A DNA stretch of 64,000 nucleotides, from NCBI RefSeq assembly GCF_001420605.1, contig NZ_LJIZ01000038.1:310001-374000 (forward strand). Direction: 5' to 3'. This document shows, piece after piece, positions 1 to 8,873 of this stretch. This stretch comes from Bacillus sp. FJAT-25509 (GTDB lineage Bacteria > Bacillota > Bacilli > Bacillales > Bacillaceae_G). Numbering within the stretch: the stretch's first letter is position 1; the number at the start of each line of letters is the position of its first letter. Both the position numbers and the translations under genes were made by a program. The notes beneath the pieces were generated by a model. It saw only the letters and a list, made by a program, of their open reading frames with translations, did not search any database and was not told the origin of the DNA.

Positions 1-132
1 ATGTACTTTTCGTAAAATTAATTTTATTTTTGTCGATAAAATTAACTTAAAAGAAAAATGGTTGTTTGAATATTTAGATTGTTGTTTAATAAGATTAAAA
101 ATACATTATTTTTGTAAAAAGAGGTGATTAAG

Positions 133-981
133 TTGAACCTAAAAATAATTGTGGATAGCTCTTCTGATCTTCCAACTGAGATATTGAAGAAATACGATAT
201 TTCAGTCATACCATTAAGAGTCTACGACCAATCAGATAAAGAGTATCTTGATGGAGTCAATTTAAAATCACATGAGCTAATGCAAAGAATGAAAAATGGA
301 GAGAACTTTACTTCATCTTTACCTTCTTACGATGCAATTTATCAAACTTTAGTCTCATGTAGTGCTAATCAAAATTGTATCTATCTTACTTGTTCCGGTG
401 ATTTATCTGGTACGTATAATTTTGCACAATTAGTAAAACTAGATATTTTAGAAAACAATCCAAATGCCTCTATTCATATAATTGATACTCGTTCAGTATC
501 ACTTGGAATTTGTGTACTAGTGATGGAGTTAATCGAAGGCTTAAATAATGATGAATCATTTGAAAATCTAATCAAAAGATTACATCACAATATAAATAAG
601 ATCCAACATATTTTTACGATAGAAGATCTCCAATATTTAATACGAGGCGGTCGTGTTGGTAAGTTTGCAGGATTTTTAGGAGGCATGCTAAATATAAATC
701 CGATTATGGAAGTTAGCGAAGGGAAATTTAAACCACTTGAAAAGGTACGAGGTCGAAAAAAAGCATTAAATCGCATGCTTGAACTAATGAAGATTCGAAA
801 AGATGAACTTAGTAAAAATGTTGCAGTTGTATACGGGGTAAAAGATGATTCTACCGAACAATTTATTAAACAATTAAAGGATTTAATTGGTATTGAACAG
901 ATTATAGAAAACTCAGTTGGTTCAGCAGTCGGCGTCCACACGGGGCCAAGTGCAATAGGAATCTTTTTTCTATCAAATTAA
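133..981 (+). CDS. DegV family fatty-acid-binding protein
   Basis: 282 aa. The N-terminus IIVDSSSDLP followed by a Thr/Ser-rich pocket (about residues 55-95, including TSSLPSY and LTCSGDLSGTYN) and the later stretch LQYLIRGGRVGKFAGFLG are typical of DegV proteins. This family binds a fatty acid and, in some Firmicutes, supplies host or exogenous fatty acids to the FakA kinase; which lipid this copy carries cannot be told. I chose TTG at 133 because GAGGTG lies 6 bases upstream of it; the in-frame GTG at 124 is part of that ribosome binding site. The gene stands alone and is closed by a clear terminator. Confidence 0.9.
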   Translation: MNLKIIVDSSSDLPTEILKKYDISVIPLRVYDQSDKEYLDGVNLKSHELMQRMKNGENFTSSLPSYDAIYQTLVSCSANQNCIYLTCSGDLSGTYNFAQLVKLDILENNPNASIHIIDTRSVSLGICVLVMELIEGLNNDESFENLIKRLHHNINKIQHIFTIEDLQYLIRGGRVGKFAGFLGGMLNINPIMEVSEGKFKPLEKVRGRKKALNRMLELMKIRKDELSKNVAVVYGVKDDSTEQFIKQLKDLIGIEQIIENSVGSAVGVHTGPSAIGIFFLSN

Positions 982-995
982 GAAAATTCATTTCG

Positions 996-1025
996 ACTCT
1001 CAAAGTGGTGAGAGTTTTTTTGTTT
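996..1025 (+). terminator. Intrinsic terminator of the DegV gene
   Basis: The arms ACTCTCA (996-1002) and TGAGAGT (1009-1015) form a perfect stem with a 6-base loop, followed by TTTTTT and a further T-rich run. It lies 15 bases past the stop codon. Confidence 0.85.
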
Positions 1026-1822
1026 TAGTAAAACTTTTAAAATAAAAAATATATAGATATAATAAATAATAGTTTAGTAGGAAATAAGAATACATTCCTG
1101 TATGTTATAAAGAGACAGATTTATTAATAATAAAACAGGTTTTGACAAAGTGGAGTGTAGAAAAGTTAGAAAGTTTGTAATATTTAAATATATAAATTCT
1201 TATATTTTGAATTCAGTAGATTATTCCTGTGGAAATTAATTTTAGTAGGATAGAAGTTTAAGTTGCCATTATTTCAATAGGAAAGAACGCTTGAAAAACT
1301 AGGTTGATAATATTATTGAATTAAGGACTATTGGTGGATTGTTGTTTCTAATAACTGCAAATTAAAACGTCAAAAGTGCAAACAAAATATCCCAAGCTGC
1401 AAATAAGATGTTCCAATCCGTATGTAACCTACAAAAATTAACTTGAAATCTAGAAGATCTTTTATAAAAAAGTTTCAAATAGCACAAAAATAGAAGAATT
1501 TAGCAAATAAATGACTAGTTTATCATGAATCAATCAATTTTGGATTCACACAATATCAAGGGTATTAAATGGAATTTCACGTACCGAATTAGTTTGAATA
1601 AATATAAAACCACATAATTAATAGGTAAAGCAAATCTAAAATCCTTCCCTAAAACTCATAAACTATAGCACATATATCCCAGAATCCATCTCATAATATC
1701 CCCCACAAACTTTCCACCCTAATCATTTTACTAAACCGTATTTAACTTTTTTGGTAAAATAAAAATGAGTAAGATTTGTCTTTTTACATATTTAAATTCT
1801 TTGATGAATAGGAGAGGTGTAA
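1026..1822. other. Long AT-rich gap with no gene recognised
   Basis: About 800 bases without a convincing reading frame on either strand. The only structure I see is a short run of three 21-bp-period repeat units at 1354-1410, described separately. The 3' end carries the ribosome binding site of the next gene. Confidence 0.5.
1354..1410 (+). repeat. Three units of a 21-bp-period repeat
   Basis: TGCAA cores occur at 1356, 1377 and 1398, exactly 21 bases apart, each followed by an A/T run (TGCAAATTAA, TGCAAACAAA, TGCAAATAAG). The same unit in the same orientation forms a longer array at 57051-57284 after the hut operon. The spacing is a multiple of three, but no open frame runs through these three units. 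Confidence 0.6.
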
Positions 1823-2827
1823 TTGAAAGCTTATATTTTAAGAGACACTAAAGGGCCAGAGTCACTAAAATTGGAAAATGTTGAGATTGGTACTGTTCAT
1901 TCGACTGAAGTAGTAATTAAGCTAAAGGCAGCATCATTAAATAGACGTGACTTTTTTATAACTCACGGCATGTATCCAGGAATGAAGCTAGATGGAATTT
2001 TAGGATCTGACGGTGCAGGAGTTATTGAGGCTATTGGAGATGAAGTAACAGGGTTTACTGTAGGTGATGAAGTGATAATGAACCCGAGTTTAAACTGGGG
2101 AGATCGTGACGATATCAATTCTGATGAATTCACTGTACTTGGTATGCCTTCTAATGGCACGTTTGCTGAATTTATTAAACTACCAGTTGAAAATGTTTAT
2201 AAAAAACCTGAGTACTTGTCATGGGAAGAGGCTGCTGCAATTCCATTAGCTGCACTTACTGCATATAGAGCATTAATTACACGCGGTCAATTACAAAAGA
2301 ATGATACAGTATTGATTCCAGGTATTGGTAGTGGAGTAGCATTGTATGCATTGCAAATTGCTGTAGCATTCGGGGCAAAAGTACTAGTTACATCTAGTAG
2401 CAATGAAAAAATTGAAAAGGCAATTGAAATAGGTGCGACTGCTGGTTTTAATTATCGAGAAAATGATTGGTATAAAAAACTTCGTAAAGAATATGGATTT
2501 GTTAATCTTACGATCGATGGAGTTGGTGGAGAATCATTTAATCGATTAATAGATTTGACAGCTCAAGGTGGAAGAATCGTATCATTCGGTGCGACAAATG
2601 GACCAGTTCCTCAAACTGTTTTGCCAAAAGTATTCTTTAAAAATATGGACATTCGAGGGACAACGATGGGAAGTCCAAGAGAGTTTGAACAAATGTTAGC
2701 ATTTTTTGAAGAACATAAAATTAAACCAATTATAGATGAATCATTTGAATTTACCGATGTGCTTAGTGCATTACAACGTATGGGTGAAGGAAATAATTTT
2801 GGTAAAATTACAATTAAAATTGGTTAA
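1823..2827 (+). CDS. Zinc-free MDR-family quinone/alcohol oxidoreductase
   Basis: 334 aa, the usual length for the medium-chain dehydrogenase/reductase superfamily. A GroES-like N-terminal half contains GSDGAGVIEAIGDEV (residues about 60-75), and a Rossmann half contains GIGSGVALYALQIA near residue 170, where NADPH should bind. The four-Cys structural zinc site of classical alcohol dehydrogenases is not visible, which favours the quinone oxidoreductase branch. The substrate cannot be assigned. TTG start at 1823 follows GGAGAGGTG. It is a single-gene unit ending in a strong terminator. Confidence 0.85.
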   Translation: MKAYILRDTKGPESLKLENVEIGTVHSTEVVIKLKAASLNRRDFFITHGMYPGMKLDGILGSDGAGVIEAIGDEVTGFTVGDEVIMNPSLNWGDRDDINSDEFTVLGMPSNGTFAEFIKLPVENVYKKPEYLSWEEAAAIPLAALTAYRALITRGQLQKNDTVLIPGIGSGVALYALQIAVAFGAKVLVTSSSNEKIEKAIEIGATAGFNYRENDWYKKLRKEYGFVNLTIDGVGGESFNRLIDLTAQGGRIVSFGATNGPVPQTVLPKVFFKNMDIRGTTMGSPREFEQMLAFFEEHKIKPIIDESFEFTDVLSALQRMGEGNNFGKITIKIG

Positions 2828-2861
2828 TTTGTCTTATTTTTCTGAGGTTTGTCTTCAATCA

Positions 2862-2893
2862 AAAGAACTGAACTATTCAGTTCTTTTTTTTTT
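2862..2893 (+). terminator. Intrinsic terminator after the MDR gene
   Basis: An 11-bp perfect stem with a 3-base loop (AAAGAACTGAA at 2862-2872, TTCAGTTCTTT at 2876-2886) followed by an uninterrupted T run. Confidence 0.9.
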
Positions 2894-2968
2894 GCTCCTT
2901 GATAAATTACAATTAACATCATATGATTATTACAAATGTAATATTTAAAAAATTTAGTATTTTGAGTA

Positions 2969-2984
2969 TTGTAAGCGTTTTAAC
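2969..2984 (+). promoter_or_regulatory. Possible cre (CcpA) site
   Basis: TTGTAAGCGTTTTAA matches the cre consensus WTGNAANCGNWNNCW except for the C near its 3' end. It lies about 30 bases upstream of the acyl-CoA dehydrogenase start. Glucose repression of a beta-oxidation operon would fit, as for mmg genes in Bacillus subtilis, but this is inference from one imperfect match. Confidence 0.4.
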
Positions 2985-3014
2985 GAAATGATTAATTATT
3001 TTGGGGGGCTTATT

Positions 3015-4163
3015 ATGAAACATTCTTACTTAACTAGAGAACATGAAATCTTCCGCACGGCTCTTAGAAAGTTTTTACAAAAAGAAGCTGTACCATTCTA
3101 TGAAGAGTGGGAACAAAACAAAATGATACCTAGAGCATTCTGGGATAAATTAGGAAATGAAGGATTTTTATGTCCTTACGTTGACGAAAAATATGGTGGG
3201 TTAGGTGTAGATTTTGGCTATTCAGTCATTATTATAGAGGAACTTGAGAAAGTTGGTTCAAGTTTAGTTGGTGTAGCATTGCACAATGATATTGTTGTAC
3301 CTTATTTGACTGCTTATGCAAATGAAGAGCAAAAAATGGAATGGTTGCCTAAATGTATTTCAGGTGAATATATTAGTGCTGTTGCGATGACTGAACCAGG
3401 TGCTGGATCGGATTTAGCAAATATTAAAACAACTGCGGTAAAAGAAGGGGATTACTATATCGTTAATGGTGAGAAAACGTTTATTACGAATGGTATTCAT
3501 TCAGACCTAATTATCATTGCAGTTAAAACTGATACGACAATTCGACCTGCTCATAAAGGAATAAGCTTGCTAGTTGTCGAAAAAGATACAGTTGGGTTTT
3601 CTAGAGGAAAGAAATTGAATAAAGTAGGACTTCATAGCCAAGATACGGCTGAATTAATTTTCCAAGATGCTAAAGTACCTGTAAAGAATTTATTAGGTGA
3701 AGAAGGAAAAGGCTTCTATTACTTAATGGAAAAATTACAGCAAGAAAGATTAGTAGTTGCATTAGAAGCATTAGTTTCAGCTGAACAAATGTTGAAAGTG
3801 ACAACTGAGTATGTAAAAAGTAGAAAAGCATTTGGAAAATCAATTGCTGGGTTCCAAAATACTCAATTTAAACTTGTAGAATTGGCTACTGAAATTGAAA
3901 TTGGTCGTACTTTCATTGAGGACTTAATTTATAAGCACATAGAAGGCGTAAATGTTGTTAAGCAAGTATCGATGGCAAAATGGTGGATTACAGATTTAGG
4001 CAAAAAAGTTGCTTCAGAGTGCCTCCAATTGCATGGTGGATATGGATATATGGAAGAATACGAGATTGCTAGACGCTTCAGAGATATTCAGATCATGTCA
4101 ATTTACGCAGGTACAAATGAAATCATGAAGACGATTATTGCAAAACAAATGGGATTAAATTAA
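3015..4163 (+). CDS. Acyl-CoA dehydrogenase
   Basis: 382 aa. Flavin-dependent alpha,beta-dehydrogenation of acyl-CoA, the first step of beta-oxidation. The family signature AMTEPGAGSDLANI lies near residue 130 and the C-terminal signature QLHGGYGYMEEYEIARRFRD near residue 340, followed by YAGTNEIMK. The base position of the bacterial short/medium-chain branch falls in this last stretch. I chose ATG at 3015, preceded by TTGGGGGG, over an earlier in-frame ATG at 2988 that has no ribosome binding site. It is the first gene of a three-gene operon; a cre-like site sits just upstream. Chain-length preference is not determinable. Confidence 0.92.
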   Translation: MKHSYLTREHEIFRTALRKFLQKEAVPFYEEWEQNKMIPRAFWDKLGNEGFLCPYVDEKYGGLGVDFGYSVIIIEELEKVGSSLVGVALHNDIVVPYLTAYANEEQKMEWLPKCISGEYISAVAMTEPGAGSDLANIKTTAVKEGDYYIVNGEKTFITNGIHSDLIIIAVKTDTTIRPAHKGISLLVVEKDTVGFSRGKKLNKVGLHSQDTAELIFQDAKVPVKNLLGEEGKGFYYLMEKLQQERLVVALEALVSAEQMLKVTTEYVKSRKAFGKSIAGFQNTQFKLVELATEIEIGRTFIEDLIYKHIEGVNVVKQVSMAKWWITDLGKKVASECLQLHGGYGYMEEYEIARRFRDIQIMSIYAGTNEIMKTIIAKQMGLN

Positions 4164-4192
4164 TCCAGACTTAAAAATGGAGGAACAAATTT

Positions 4193-5344
4193 ATGAGAGA
4201 AGTAGTTATTGTTGATGCTTTAAGAACACCTATTGGTAAAAGAGGCGGCAGCTTTAGCGAAACAAGACCTGATGACTTAGCTGCAATAGTACTAAAGGAA
4301 TTAGTAAGTCGAAATGAATTTGATCCAAAAGAAATAGATGATGTGATTATGGGCTGTGTTACTCAAATTGGAGAACAGGCTGGTGATATTGGTAGAGTTG
4401 CCGCTTTATTAGCAGGTCTACCAATTGAAGTGCCTGGTGTTACGATTGACCGTCAATGCGGGTCAAGTCAGCAATCTGTCCATTTTGCATCACAAGCCAT
4501 TTTAAGTGGAGATATGGACATTGTCATTGCAGCTGGTGTTGAAAGCATGACACGTGTACCAATGTTTTCGAATTTAAAAGGATCAAAATGGAATGAAAAA
4601 CTAACGAATAGGTTTGGTGACTTTAACCAAGGGATTTCAGCAGAACGCATAAATGAGAAGTGGAATATCAGTCGAAGTGAGCAAGATGAATTTGCTTATA
4701 ATAGCCATCAAAAAGCATTAAAAGCAATGAAACAAGGCTATTTTGAAGAAGAAATTGTAGCAGTTTCTGTTACGAATCAAGAAGGTGAACTTGTTAAAGT
4801 TACAAAAGACGAAGGACCTAGAGAAAACTCTTCTATTGAGAAATTAGCAACTTTAAAACCAGCATTTACTGAAACTGGTTCGGTTACCGCTGGAAATGCA
4901 AGTCAAATAAGTGATGGTGCTGCAGGCTTACTTTTAATGAGTAAAGAGAAGGCTCATCAATTAGGATTTAAACCAAAGTTTCGAATTATTGGGAGAACAG
5001 TAGTAGGATCTGACCCTCAGTTAATGTTAACAGGACCAATTCAAGCTACTCAAAAAGTTCTACATAAATGTGGTTTAACAATCGATCAAATCGATTTATT
5101 TGAAATAAATGAAGCATTTGCTGCAGTTCCTTTAGCATGGCAAAAAGAATTAAATGTACCATTTGAAAAATTAAATATATTCGGTGGTGCGATCGCATTA
5201 GGTCACCCACTTGGGGCTAGTGGAGCAAGGGTTATGGTTACATTGTGTAATGCTTTAGAGAAAACAGGCTCACGTTTTGGATTACAAGCGATCTGTGAAG
5301 GCCATGGTATGGCAAATGCAACGATTATTGAGAGATTAAATTAA
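4193..5344 (+). CDS. Acetyl-CoA acyltransferase (thiolase)
   Basis: 383 aa. Thiolytic cleavage of 3-ketoacyl-CoA, the last beta-oxidation step. The nucleophile Cys is in DRQCGSSQQS near residue 90, the active-site His in GGAIALGHPLGASGARV near residue 340, and the C-terminal catalytic Cys in CEGHGMANA, which departs from the common CIGGGQG form. The start ATG follows GGAGG; the gap to the dehydrogenase is 29 bases. The neighbours favour a degradative rather than biosynthetic role. Confidence 0.92.
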   Translation: MREVVIVDALRTPIGKRGGSFSETRPDDLAAIVLKELVSRNEFDPKEIDDVIMGCVTQIGEQAGDIGRVAALLAGLPIEVPGVTIDRQCGSSQQSVHFASQAILSGDMDIVIAAGVESMTRVPMFSNLKGSKWNEKLTNRFGDFNQGISAERINEKWNISRSEQDEFAYNSHQKALKAMKQGYFEEEIVAVSVTNQEGELVKVTKDEGPRENSSIEKLATLKPAFTETGSVTAGNASQISDGAAGLLLMSKEKAHQLGFKPKFRIIGRTVVGSDPQLMLTGPIQATQKVLHKCGLTIDQIDLFEINEAFAAVPLAWQKELNVPFEKLNIFGGAIALGHPLGASGARVMVTLCNALEKTGSRFGLQAICEGHGMANATIIERLN

Positions 5345-5374
5345 TAAACAACAACAAATTGGGGGATTTAAAAA

Positions 5375-6145
5375 ATGAACATTCGTGATAGCATAGCAAT
5401 CGTTACAGGTGGAGCATCAGGACTAGGTGCAGGTACAGTTAGAATGATCGTAGAAAATGGTGGGAAGGCTGCTATCTTCGATTTAAATGAAGAAAGAGCT
5501 ACTAGCTTAATTGCTGAATTAGGTGAAGACAATGTTTGTTTCGAAAAAACAGATGTTTCTTCAGAAGAAAGTGTAAAAAATTCAATTGCAAAAGTTTTAA
5601 CGAAATATGGTTCAATCAATACAGTAGTAAACTGTGCGGGTATTGTTTTAGCCGAAAAAGTAATTAAAAGAGACGGAATTCATTCATTAGAATCTTTCCA
5701 AAAAATCATTAATGTAAACTTAGTTGGTACGTTTAACGTTATTCGTTTAGCCGCTGAACAAATGATTAACAATGAACCAAATGAATTTGGTGAAAGAGGT
5801 GTTATTATTAACACCGCTTCAGTAGCAGCATTTGATGGCCAAATGGGGCAAGCAGCTTACGGTGCATCAAAAAGCGCAGTAGCTGGAATGACATTACCAA
5901 TTGCTAGGGATTTATCAAGATACGGCATCAGAGTGATGAGTATTGCTCCAGGTATATTTGAAACACCAATGTTTGATGTATTACCAGAAAAAGCTAGAGA
6001 ATCATTAGGAAACATGGTTCCATTCCCATCACGTCTTGGTAAGCCATCAGAATACGCACACTTAGCGAAGAGCATTGTTGAAAATCCAATGTTAAATGGT
6101 GAAGTGATCCGTTTAGATGGTGCAATTCGTATGCAACCAAAATAA
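5375..6145 (+). CDS. SDR oxidoreductase, type II 3-hydroxyacyl-CoA dehydrogenase
   Basis: 256 aa. NAD-binding [11 protein letters not shown] lies at the N-terminus, followed by NCAG near residue 87 and the catalytic Ser/Tyr/Lys in NTASVAAF and YGASK (about residues 143-170). The stretch from [18 protein letters not shown] to the conserved C-terminal end matches the HSD17B10-like 3-hydroxyacyl-CoA dehydrogenases. It would oxidise 3-hydroxyacyl-CoA to the 3-keto substrate of the thiolase just upstream (30-base gap, own ribosome binding site). With its neighbours it gives three of the four beta-oxidation steps; no enoyl-CoA hydratase lies in the operon. Confidence 0.9.
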   Translation: MNIRDSIAIVTGGASGLGAGTVRMIVENGGKAAIFDLNEERATSLIAELGEDNVCFEKTDVSSEESVKNSIAKVLTKYGSINTVVNCAGIVLAEKVIKRDGIHSLESFQKIINVNLVGTFNVIRLAAEQMINNEPNEFGERGVIINTASVAAFDGQMGQAAYGASKSAVAGMTLPIARDLSRYGIRVMSIAPGIFETPMFDVLPEKARESLGNMVPFPSRLGKPSEYAHLAKSIVENPMLNGEVIRLDGAIRMQPK

Positions 6146-6159
6146 GAGTGACTACAAAT

Positions 6160-6200
6160 GCAGGAAGAGCAGGGTATTAACTTGTTCTCCTGCTTTTTTT
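6160..6200 (+). terminator. Terminator of the beta-oxidation operon
   Basis: GCAGGA (6160-6165) pairs with TCCTGC (6188-6193), extended inward after one bulged base, and is followed by TTTTTTT. Confidence 0.8.
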
Positions 6201-6378
6201 ATGTTTGGAATTAGTAGTTGTTTTAAGTGGAGATCGTTTTAAAGAAGATTATTGATATTCTTATTTAGCTAACTTGGAAGATTAGTTGAATAAGAATTTT
6301 CAAAAAAACAACTATAAAATTTCCAATATATGGTAAAATGTATCAGTGCAGTAATTAATTTTTAGGAGTGTTCTAACT

Positions 6379-6558
6379 ATGAAAAATAAATACACAGTAT
6401 TATTTTTACTTTTGTTTATTGCTTCAATTACAGGTGGATTAGCGCTTAAAAATGTACTTGAGTTTTCAATGATATATGGTGTAGGATTAGGTCTTATATT
6501 TTTAGCTTGCTCTATCTATTTTGTAATAAAAAGTGAGAAGAAAATAGGTGTACGCTAA
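6379..6558 (+). CDS. Small two-helix membrane protein
   Basis: 59 aa, starting ATG at 6379 with TAGGAGTG 10 bases upstream. The protein has two hydrophobic segments (about residues 6-22 and 30-50) and ends in a basic tail, KSEKKIGVR. I do not recognise a family. It is preceded by a stretch resembling the right arm of the dispersed intergenic repeat (GATTAGTTGAATAAG at 6282-6296). Function unknown. Confidence 0.6.
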   Translation: MKNKYTVLFLLLFIASITGGLALKNVLEFSMIYGVGLGLIFLACSIYFVIKSEKKIGVR

Positions 6559-6735
6559 ATTTACTATTACTATGAAACTACCGAAATTTCATTATACGGA
6601 CCAAATTATTTTAAAAGAGTAGAGCAGGGTTTCGACATAATAGGATATGTTGATAAAAAGAATAATAGATTAATTGAATTTTGGTTGGGGGATAAAGTAA
6701 TGGAAAGTCGTTTAGAGGATATAAACATGGATTAA
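6559..6735 (+). pseudogene. Possible gene remnant without a start codon
   Basis: An open stretch of 58 codons follows the preceding stop in the same frame and contains a protein-like sequence (ISLYGPNYFKR, GFDIIGYVD, RLIEFWLGD). It has no plausible start or ribosome binding site. Being in frame with the preceding gene may be chance. I read it as the 3' end of a decayed gene of unknown family. Confidence 0.3.
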
Positions 6736-6795
6736 GTTCAATAATAAAGAATTAGATATACTTGGATATTAATTTTTATAGGGGAATTTTAAATT

Positions 6796-7179
6796 ATGAT
6801 TAAACGGAAAGTAGTCATATACACTATTATTGTAATTTCTATATACATTGGTGCTTTTTATTTTTTTAGTACTAATCAGACAAACGCCATTACAGCATTG
6901 GAGGATGTCAATGTTAATAATCTTGATGAAATAAAACAACTTGAATCTCCTGACAAGAAACATAAACTAACGATTTATTTAAATGGTGGAGTATTTATGA
7001 AGTCAGATTATAGTTATATTGGTCAGTTGAGTTCCAAAGATAAGAAGGAAAAAGAAAAATTTATATTGTGGCTGCCAGGTGAACCTTTTAATATTCAATG
7101 GGTAAATAATAAAGAAATATTAGTGAATCAGAAACAAATTAACATCAGCAGTGAAAACTATGATTTCAGAAATATGTAA
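6796..7179 (+). CDS. DUF5412 family protein
   Basis: 127 aa. An N-terminal membrane segment (about residues 6-25) is followed by an extracellular domain with ESPDKKHKLTIYLNGG, a middle KFILWLP, and the C-terminal signature INISSENYDFRNM. This arrangement (SPDGKHKL, then a W-rich strand, then NDTYDFR at the end) is that of the DUF5412 family of Bacillaceae, whose function is unknown. Start ATG after GGGGAA. It may share a unit with the small membrane gene that follows 77 bases later. Confidence 0.65.
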   Translation: MIKRKVVIYTIIVISIYIGAFYFFSTNQTNAITALEDVNVNNLDEIKQLESPDKKHKLTIYLNGGVFMKSDYSYIGQLSSKDKKEKEKFILWLPGEPFNIQWVNNKEILVNQKQINISSENYDFRNM

Positions 7180-7256
7180 AGTCTTATACAATTAACAACA
7201 GCATATTACCTTGTTGTAGTAAACGAAGCGTCAATTATTGAAAATAGGGGGATATA

Positions 7257-7445
7257 ATGAAAAAATTTTCTCAGACAGGAAAAACGTTAATTGTTATTGG
7301 AACGATTTTATTTGTTTGGGGATTTGGTTTGATTACAAATACTATTTCCTTTGGACTAATAAATACAACTATTTCATTTAGTGTACTTATTGTTGGAATA
7401 GTTTGTTGCCTTGCATCTAACTTTTATAAACTAGCTAAAAGTTAA
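7257..7445 (+). CDS. Small two-helix membrane protein
   Basis: 62 aa with AGGGGG seven bases before ATG. Two hydrophobic segments (about residues 8-28 and 36-55) with a Lys-rich start. The first segment contains the near-duplicate strings LITNTISFG and LINTTISFS. Family unknown. Confidence 0.55.
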   Translation: MKKFSQTGKTLIVIGTILFVWGFGLITNTISFGLINTTISFSVLIVGIVCCLASNFYKLAKS

Positions 7446-7627
7446 TAAGTAGATTCAATAAACTATTATCAAAGTATTGAATATAAGAAAATAAATAATT
7501 TGTATACATTTATGAGAAACGAAAAAAATGAATAGATAGAACGTTTTTTTGAAATCGTATACAATGTAGTTAGCCACAAATTTTGATTATTTTAAAAAAT
7601 ATTGGTATCAAGAGAGGCGGTATTAAA

Positions 7628-8053
7628 ATGGAAACATCTAAACAAGTTACAGTAAAAGCAACTATTAATGCATCAATCGAAAAAGTATGGGAATTTTGGA
7701 CAGAACCTGAACATATTAAAAAATGGAACAGTGCTTCAGACGACTGGCACACACCAATTGCAGAAAATGACTTGCGTGTTGGTGGAGAATTCCGTTCAAG
7801 AATGGAAGCAAAAGATGGCAGTTTTGGTTTCGACTTTGGTGGGATTTATGATGAAGTAAAAAAATATGAGGTTATTGCTTATACTCTAGGTGATGGAAGA
7901 AAGGTTAATATCACATTTAGTGGTAAAGAAAACGAAACGGAAGTAATTGAAACATTCGATCCTGAAACAACTAATCCTGTTGAGTTTCAACAACAAGGAT
8001 GGCAAGCAATTCTAGACAATTTTAAAAAATATGCAGAACAAACAAACATTTAA
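7628..8053 (+). CDS. SRPBCC (AHSA1-type) protein
   Basis: 141 aa. The START-like/AHSA1 fold is indicated by INASIEKVWEFWTEPEHIKKW at the N-terminus (the segment VWEFWTEPEHIKKW is diagnostic), GGEFRSRMEAKDG in the middle, and FDPETTNPVEFQQQGWQAIL at the end. Such proteins hold a hydrophobic ligand in a helix-grip cavity; the ligand here is unknown. I chose ATG at 7628 with AGAGAGGCGG upstream over an in-frame ATG 45 bases earlier. Stand-alone gene with its own terminator. Confidence 0.85.
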   Translation: METSKQVTVKATINASIEKVWEFWTEPEHIKKWNSASDDWHTPIAENDLRVGGEFRSRMEAKDGSFGFDFGGIYDEVKKYEVIAYTLGDGRKVNITFSGKENETEVIETFDPETTNPVEFQQQGWQAILDNFKKYAEQTNI

Positions 8054-8061
8054 GTAGATAT

Positions 8062-8098
8062 AAAGAGAATGATGTTATTGAATCATTCTCTTTTTTTT
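8062..8098 (+). terminator. Intrinsic terminator after the SRPBCC gene
   Basis: GAGAATGAT (8065-8073) pairs with ATCATTCTC (8082-8090), extended by AAA-TTT, with eight T residues at the 3' side. Confidence 0.9.
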
Positions 8099-8259
8099 GC
8101 TTAGAATGCATATTTTCATACCAAATCGATATATGTGGCCTTTTATTTAAGGTTTTTGGCTGATTAGTTGGTCAAGACTAAACAAGTTAATCATGGTATT
8201 CTATTTATAAATATAAAATGTAATAATTTACCAAAAAAAGAATTTAAGGAGGTATTTAA

Positions 8260-8496
8260 ATGAAAAGGAAAACTTTCTGGATTCCAACAATTGTATTCAT
8301 TGTTACAACTTTTGTATTGTACTTGTGTGGTTATTTATTTAACATCGAATATTTAAAATGGTTCAATTTTGAGGAAACTTCAAATGGAGGATTTTCCTTT
8401 GGTGGTTCATTGAATCCAATTATCTTTGGTTTTGTTATTGGAAAAGTTGTGGAATGGATATATAAAAGCAGGGAAAAAAACAACATAGCTTGGTAA
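8260..8496 (+). CDS. Small membrane protein
   Basis: 78 aa, ATG preceded by AAGGAGG. Two hydrophobic stretches (about residues 7-26 and 47-64) flank a short Gly/Phe-rich loop (NGGFSFGG). The family is not recognised. It is probably co-transcribed with the 61-aa membrane protein starting 41 bases downstream. Confidence 0.6.
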   Translation: MKRKTFWIPTIVFIVTTFVLYLCGYLFNIEYLKWFNFEETSNGGFSFGGSLNPIIFGFVIGKVVEWIYKSREKNNIAW

Positions 8497-8537
8497 ATTA
8501 CTAGGAGTTAACTTAAGGGAAAAAAGGAGCGGAATAA

Positions 8538-8723
8538 ATGGAAGTTATTGTCCGAAAGTATAGAACAATTTTCTTTTTACTAATAATAATTGTAAATATA
8601 ATTTATATGACTTTAGACAATAAAAAAATAGAATTAATGACATCAATCGTAACTGTAACGATTGCCTCAATATTGTACATTTTAAAATTGAGATATGATA
8701 ATAAGGGCAAAAAGAACAATTAG
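8538..8723 (+). CDS. Small membrane protein
   Basis: 61 aa, ATG preceded by AAAGGAGCGG. Two predicted membrane helices (about residues 9-24 and 32-49) and a Lys/Asn-rich C-terminus. The family is unknown; the spacing suggests a two-gene unit with the preceding membrane protein. Confidence 0.55.
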   Translation: MEVIVRKYRTIFFLLIIIVNIIYMTLDNKKIELMTSIVTVTIASILYILKLRYDNKGKKNN

Positions 8724-8873
8724 AACCACGTTGATTTTAAACGGTAGTTGAAAATATGATTTGTAATAAAATTAAGGCAGCTCATTTTTAATGGGAAAAT
8801 GATGAAAGTTTAATAAGTTTTAAGAGATTATTAAATTCAAAAATGAAAAATCGCTTAAAAGGGAGTAGTAATA

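Noticed and set aside
585-941. 118-codon open frame on the minus strand inside the DegV gene
   Set aside because: Fully opposite a well-recognised gene, rich in Ser/Phe as expected for an antisense shadow, and without a ribosome binding site.
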